Shown here in pieces: positions 16,024 to 20,125 of a stretch of DNA of 20,125 nucleotides (position 1 is the stretch's first letter; each line of letters opens with the position of its first letter). Under the pieces are notes generated by a model that worked only from the letters and a program-made list of their open reading frames with translations, did not search any database and was not told the DNA's origin. A program made the position numbers and the translations under genes. The stretch lies in assembly GCA_001970955.1 (NCBI GenBank), contig MPUH01001254.1, forward strand, positions 1-20,125. The letters are read 5' to 3'. This DNA is from Stentor coeruleus (Eukaryota > Ciliophora > Heterotrichea > Heterotrichida > Stentoridae).

Positions 16024-17350
16024 TATTTAGTTGTAATTAGGTTTATTGTATAAAATAAAACGTATTTAACTGGATTTTTAATGGAGGATCTATTATAGTT
16101 GCTTTTGTTTTAGGATAGGGATGCTATTTATAGGTAAGAAAAAAATCAAAGATTTTTTTAGGAGATTAGGATGAAGTGAAAGATTTTAGAGGATTTTGTA
16201 AAAAGTTTAGGTTTAAGAAATTATTTTTTTTTATAAGAGAAAAGAGGGATCTGGAAGATGATTTTTTGATAAGAGGATGATTGATGAGCTTGAGATACTA
16301 TTTTTGTTAGAGGTTTTAGGCATTTATAGGAAGGTGAAAAGTTGGATTAGAAGTGGGGGATGAGGAAAGAGGAAAAAGGGGAAAGGAAAAAGATGTTATA
16401 AGACAGATTATGATTTTTTTATATTTATATGAAGTAGGAGGTAGGAGGTAAAGAGTTTTTGTTATATAGTAGATTAGAAATAACAAGAAATTTAGAAAGT
16501 TTATATTCAGATAGTTTTTATGGATTTATAACTTTAAATGCTAAATTATGATGGAACAATAGTCTGTTTGTTGGAAGTATTTCTTATACTGTGTATTTCT
16601 ATGTTGTGTTTTATAAGCATATTTTAAAAGATTTTCTGAACTATGCATATTTTTTTTATCGAAAAGCCATTAAGCCATTACCATATATAAGATAAATAAT
16701 CATATGATTTTTATAAAAACCTATAGTAAATTGCATCTTTTAATATATCTAATTCAATATATAAACTTTTTACTTTCTTTATAAATACAAAAAATCTATC
16801 AATATATTTGATTCAATTTTTATATTCCACAACAACCATATTAATTTTCCTTATTTTACATCAATCTATGAACATTTTCTCACAATCTAAATTGCAATCA
16901 TATAAAATCAGCACCCTCATCAAATTTTCTAATTTTTTCTTGCCAAAGCCTATTTGCAATACATCCAAAATCTTATTAAACTTCTATTTCAACACAATAA
17001 ATTCGAGTATTTTCATATCCATTATAATTTTTTTCATCACCCTAAACATCGTTTAACCTTTTATTCCCACATTTTAACCGACATAAAGTAACCCTAAAGC
17101 AATCCTAAAAAAAAGCTAAAAAAAATAATTCTCAGCTATCTCAATCATAGCCTTCGTTAAATTTAACACAAAATTTCCTCTAAAATAAAAAAATCATAAC
17201 CAATCCACAACAAAAAAAATCCACAAGCACATAAAACCTCAAAAAAAATCCATAAAAAGCCAAATCTAAGCATTCCAAATCGGACAACTTTCTTCTAAGC
17301 TTTTCCATAAAAGGCACTTTTTACATGGCGAGAAAGGTATAATAATACAT
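16024..17350. other. 1.3-kb intergenic spacer between two plus-strand genes
   Basis: The left half is purine-rich and C-poor on the + strand: 16141-16320 has 44 G and 4 C. It includes a 32-nt unbroken purine run at 16362-16393 and a GTAGGAG direct repeat near 16434-16448. From about 16650 it is pyrimidine- and A-rich with few G. An 82-codon frame near 16808-17056 starts with TTG, is low in complexity, and is not believed. The 3' end holds the LRR promoter and an ATGGCG at 17325 that opens only a 5-codon frame (stop at 17340-17342). Confidence 0.5.
16362..16393 (+). repeat. 32-nt uninterrupted purine tract
   Basis: Only A and G occur from 16362 to 16393, with near-mirror AAAGG/GGAAA blocks. 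It lies in the G-rich half of the spacer downstream of the PP2C gene. It could form triplex DNA, or it may simply reflect the local skew. Confidence 0.55.
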
Positions 17351-18349
17351 ATGGGGGCGAAAAAACGTTCAGAAGGTGGGAAAATGGCGACTGATGATTC
17401 TGCAGACCAACTATATCGAGCATATCGTCGTAACCTGACCGAAATGGGTCTTCAGATGCCTAAAAAACTGGAAGAAAAGTTCCTAGAAATCCGTGACGAA
17501 AAAAACCCAGGTTTCTTAACCGAAGTAGTTTTCTGGGAATACATGGGTCCAGATGCAATACGTGCTTTAGCTGATGCTCTAAGAGATACTTCCTATCCTC
17601 ATCTAAGGACAATTCGTTGTTGGCGTGCTGGAGCTGAAGATGAAGGTACTAGAAGTTTAACTCAATATATGAGAATCTGTATTTCAATTGTAACTTTAGA
17701 ACTTATGGAATGTGGAATCAGCTACTTAGGTTGTGATTTTCTTGGAAGACTTTTAAGTCCAGAAAACTCAAACCCTTTATTAGTCCTAAAATTAGACCAT
17801 AATGATATAGGAAATCAAGGTGTTTATAATCTAGCTAAAGGTCTTTGTATGAATTCAGTACTCAAAACCTTAACCTTATCATATTGTAATTTTGATCATG
17901 AAGCTGCTAGAGCTATAATGCAAATACTTATATTTCAAGAAAGTGCATTACAAGATCTTGATTTACAAGGAAATAAACTTTCAAGTGAAGGATGTTGTAA
18001 AGTTTTTCATGGACTTAAAGTTAATCAAACATTAGGTAAACTTGTTTTAGCTGATAATGTTGTTACTAGTAATGATGTATTTGAAGATAAACTTATTGAA
18101 ATGCTTACTGTTAATCAAGTACTTTGTGTTTTGGATTTAAGATTAAATTTTATTTTTGATGATACGGCAAAAGAATTGTTGGATAGGATGAAAAATGCTG
18201 CGACTGGGAGAATTAATTCGACGATATATGAAATTATTTTCCCGGAAGATAAGGTGGCTCAGGATACTGTGGAAGATTATCATAAGTTTTTGCAGATAAA
18301 CAAGAAAAGTAAGAAGGGTAAGAAAAAAGCTAAGAAACCGAAAAAATAA
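17351..18349 (+). CDS. Leucine-rich-repeat protein (RNase-inhibitor type)
   Basis: This is a protein of 332 aa ending in TAA. An alternative ATG at 17384 (MATDDSADQLYRAYRRN) has a better context (AAAATGG) and would give 321 aa. I cannot decide between them. Residues about 20-100 are helical (LTEMGLQMPKKLEEKFLEI, then GPDAIRALADALRD). LRRs of the 28-29-residue RI type follow to about 270: LLVLKLDHNDIGNQGVYNLA, LKTLTLSYCNFDHEAARAIM, LQDLDLQGNKLSSEGCCKVF and LGKLVLADNVVTSND. The last 15 residues are a lysine-rich tail ending in KKAKKPKK, which could bind RNA, nucleic acid or microtubules. RI-type LRR proteins of this size are common in ciliary axonemes (for example the DRC5 and LRRC families), so a ciliary scaffold is plausible. 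No orthologue is claimed. Confidence 0.85.
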   Translation: MGAKKRSEGGKMATDDSADQLYRAYRRNLTEMGLQMPKKLEEKFLEIRDEKNPGFLTEVVFWEYMGPDAIRALADALRDTSYPHLRTIRCWRAGAEDEGTRSLTQYMRICISIVTLELMECGISYLGCDFLGRLLSPENSNPLLVLKLDHNDIGNQGVYNLAKGLCMNSVLKTLTLSYCNFDHEAARAIMQILIFQESALQDLDLQGNKLSSEGCCKVFHGLKVNQTLGKLVLADNVVTSNDVFEDKLIEMLTVNQVLCVLDLRLNFIFDDTAKELLDRMKNAATGRINSTIYEIIFPEDKVAQDTVEDYHKFLQINKKSKKGKKKAKKPKK

Positions 18350-18708
18350 ATTATGTTTGAATAATATAGAGAGGTTATGATGAGATTGTACAGTTTTGTT
18401 ATTTTTTTTTCATTTTTTAGCAGAATAAAATATGGATTTTATGTGGGAAATATTTTTTTATTTTAAATATTCTTTAGGGCTTGTAAGCTGTAGGTGAATC
18501 GAGATTGTGGCTTTTATATAATTTGGAAGGTGATATGTGGAATATTTTTAGATTAATAAGGTTAGTTGGAAGGTTGTGTATTCATATTTTTTAATTGTAT
18601 TTAGAAATTGAGTATAAGGCTATTCGTATTTTTAATATTTTATTATTAGGATGCTTTTGGATACTAAAGAAATTCGCATATTAACTCATAATCGCCTAAC
18701 CTAGCATT
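18350..18708. other. Convergent intergenic spacer
   Basis: This spacer lies between the 3' ends of the LRR gene (+) and the TRIM-like gene (-). It is G- and T-rich and C-poor on the + strand until about 18670, then switches to C-rich. No coding frame was found, and it should hold both 3' UTRs. Confidence 0.5.
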
Positions 18709-19545
18709 TTACAGCAACTTAAACCCAAACATAGAACCATCTCCATCAAACGACAAGCTGCCCAAACTCGGGAAAAAACTAGCGACCCTATCAATACACA
18801 AACTCATTTTCGGTAGCCTCTTACAACGTTCTGCAACCTCACCTAAAACCAGCTTATTAAACCCTTTCACTTTAAAAATCCTAAGTCTTTCAATCTGTTC
18901 AAACACTTTCATATCCCTTATCTTAAATATTTCCTCCATCTCTTCTGTATTACCCTTAATAGCATCTTCTAACTCCCCTATCATAACTTCAATCTTTGAA
19001 CTCACAGGCCTAAAAAACCCTTCAACCTCACTCATCAATTCCTGTTTTCTCACTTGCAACAACCTTATCAAGCAATCAAATTTCTCATACAAACTCTCAA
19101 CAATCTGTACTTCCTGACTACAAACTTTCTCTTTTTCCTTTAAAACTTTCTCTAAATCCATTTTCAACTCATCATTAGCTTCTTTTAACCTACAAAATGC
19201 CTTATCAAGTTTTTCCTCTATATAAATCAGAACATTTGTATCATCAATCGACATTAATCCATGTGTTCCATGTTTAGAAACACAATCAAGACATAAACTA
19301 AGTCCACAAAAAGAACAGAAAATCTTTTTATCTTGATCTAAACAAGGTCCTTCAATTTTAGGACTAGCTTGAAAAAGTAAAAGGTTTATAGTAGTAGAAG
19401 AAATTATAAGTCGACATTGAGGACATTTAGTCATTTTAGTAACACAAGCTTTACAAAATGTATGACCACAAGTAAGAACTAAAGGAGTATTTGTTTTTAG
19501 TGAGTATTTACAATAACATATTGTACATGTAGTCAAAGTGTCCAT
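18709..19545 (-). CDS. TRIM-like RING / B-box / coiled-coil protein
   Basis: This is a 278-aa protein ending in TAA; an in-frame TAA precedes the ATG. A complete C3HC4 RING sits at the extreme N-terminus: C7, C10, C26, H28, C31, C34, C41, C44. A B-box-2-like zinc site follows at about 68-95 (C68, C77, C80, C85, C88, H92, H95). Its fourth ligand position has Gln or Asp instead of His. Residues about 100-215 are charged coiled coil (EANDELKMDLEKVLKEKEKV and onward). This order (RBCC) is the tripartite arrangement of TRIM ubiquitin E3 ligases, so transfer of ubiquitin from an E2 is likely. The last 50 residues have no known substrate-binding domain. It is head-to-head with the next gene, with 15 bp between ATGs. 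Confidence 0.87.
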   Translation of the reverse strand: MDTLTTCTICYCKYSLKTNTPLVLTCGHTFCKACVTKMTKCPQCRLIISSTTINLLLFQASPKIEGPCLDQDKKIFCSFCGLSLCLDCVSKHGTHGLMSIDDTNVLIYIEEKLDKAFCRLKEANDELKMDLEKVLKEKEKVCSQEVQIVESLYEKFDCLIRLLQVRKQELMSEVEGFFRPVSSKIEVMIGELEDAIKGNTEEMEEIFKIRDMKVFEQIERLRIFKVKGFNKLVLGEVAERCKRLPKMSLCIDRVASFFPSLGSLSFDGDGSMFGFKLL

Positions 19546-19560
19546 TTTTTGTATTTAATA
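19546..19560. promoter_or_regulatory. 15-bp gap between two divergent start codons
   Basis: Only TTTTTGTATTTAATA separates the minus-strand ATG (19545-19543) from the plus-strand ATG (19561). If both genes are real, their promoters and 5' UTRs must overlap each other or lie inside the opposite coding region. Confidence 0.6.
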
Positions 19561-20034
19561 ATGAATATCCGTAAACGGAACAGTTCGTTATTAGAAAAAT
19601 ATACCCCAAAAGCATATGAAGAATATATGGTCCATAGAGTTGTTAAAGGTAGAGAAAATATTAATAAAGGCTTAAGAGGCTCAAGTTTAGATAAAAACGA
19701 ATCTGATGATATGAAATTCCCTGTGTTTAGGGTAAATATAACAAGGAAAACTAGTTCTGATAAGAGGAACACATTCATGAAAACTCAGTCGTTTAAATAC
19801 CATCAGGATACTGAAGCTAAAGAAAACTCTGCATATGAGTTTTCAAATGAAGAACATAATGACGTTAGGATTTTTAATGCAATTCACACTTTGCCTGTAT
19901 CATATATAAACGAAAACCCATATTCAAAGATTATTATTAGTAGCAAACCACAAAGCTGTAAAAGTGGCAAATTGTATAAAGGCACAGTGTTTGGGTCATT
20001 AAGGAAACTTAACCGATCTCGACGTTTAGTTTAG
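19561..20034 (+). CDS. Small basic protein of unknown function
   Basis: This is a 157-aa protein ending in TAG. The frame is open back to a TTG at 19549, but the first ATG is at 19561 (MNIRKRNSSLLEKYTPKAYEEYM). The protein is hydrophilic, rich in K, R, S and N, and basic overall, with MKFPVFRVNITRKTSSDKRN in the middle and an RKLNRSRRLV C-terminus. No signal peptide, membrane segment or known domain is visible. Balanced residue use and lack of repeats suggest a true gene rather than a chance frame. It is divergent from the TRIM-like gene. A further 3' exon cannot be excluded because the window ends 91 bp later. Confidence 0.7.
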   Translation: MNIRKRNSSLLEKYTPKAYEEYMVHRVVKGRENINKGLRGSSLDKNESDDMKFPVFRVNITRKTSSDKRNTFMKTQSFKYHQDTEAKENSAYEFSNEEHNDVRIFNAIHTLPVSYINENPYSKIIISSKPQSCKSGKLYKGTVFGSLRKLNRSRRLV

Positions 20035-20125
20035 TAAATGCTTATAATTAATCATATCAAAAATAAACAACTTGATAAAGCTTAGTGTTAAGATTCTAAT
20101 GATTGAGTAAGGCAAATGTTCTTAG

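Noticed and set aside
16808..17056. 82-codon frame in the spacer before the LRR gene
   Set aside because: It starts with TTG, is low-complexity I/F/L/S/N, and sits in the G-poor part of a spacer. A real gene here would be expected to start with ATG.
17325..17370. Alternative LRR start at 17325 with an intron to 17370-17371
   Set aside because: It would need an intron of about 36 nt, and no 15-17-nt GT...AG choice joins the frames. It is treated as a short upstream frame.
19533..19778. 81-codon minus-strand frame with hydrophobic content
   Set aside because: It is antisense to the small basic gene and overlaps the TRIM-like start. It is explained as a shadow.

Overview
This window looks like gene-dense macronuclear DNA of a heterotrich ciliate close to Stentor. 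It is very AT-rich. Genes lie on both strands, are nearly all single-exon, and are separated by spacers ranging from 15 bp to about 1.5 kb. All eleven genes end in TAA or TAG (TAA in nine, TAG in two). The 1,180-codon channel frame contains no in-frame stop, so TAA and TAG are true stops, unlike in Paramecium or Tetrahymena. The one intron I can resolve is 15 nt long (GTAATTATTACAAAG, minus strand) and carries an in-frame TAA. Tiny introns plus the standard code are known hallmarks of Stentor. The species call is an inference.

Layout, left to right: a p25-alpha/TPPP-like protein (+, 1077-1952); a small two-finger C2H2 protein (+, 3460-3864); a 490-aa protein of unknown family (-, 4697-6169); a four-finger C2H2 protein whose fingers resemble YY1 (-, 6582-7268); a 1,180-aa WD40-propeller protein with a TRP-like six-TM channel (-, 7884-11426); a PX-domain sorting nexin (-, 11479-12639), 52 bp upstream of the channel gene; a two-exon basic, disordered protein (-, 13262-14059); a PP2C-family phosphatase with eroded motifs (+, 14893-16023); a leucine-rich-repeat protein (+, 17351-18349); a TRIM-like RING/B-box/coiled-coil protein (-, 18709-19545); and a small basic orphan (+, 19561-20034), whose ATG is 15 bp from the TRIM-like ATG in divergent orientation. 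I found no rRNA, tRNA, transposon or CRISPR.

The genes do not form one recognisable pathway. Several fit a large ciliated cell: signalling (channel, PP2C), membrane traffic (sorting nexin), microtubules or cilia (p25-alpha-like, possibly the LRR protein), and gene regulation (two zinc-finger proteins).

The strongest unexplained signal is compositional. On the + strand, DNA to the left of most genes is C-rich and G-poor, and DNA to the right is G-rich and C-poor, whichever way the gene points. Read in the sense of each gene, the 5' flank is C-rich and the 3' flank is G-rich, and the trend runs into coding sequence. Many spacers therefore switch from G-rich to C-rich at an internal point. One C-to-G flip near 420-545 has no gene to account for it.
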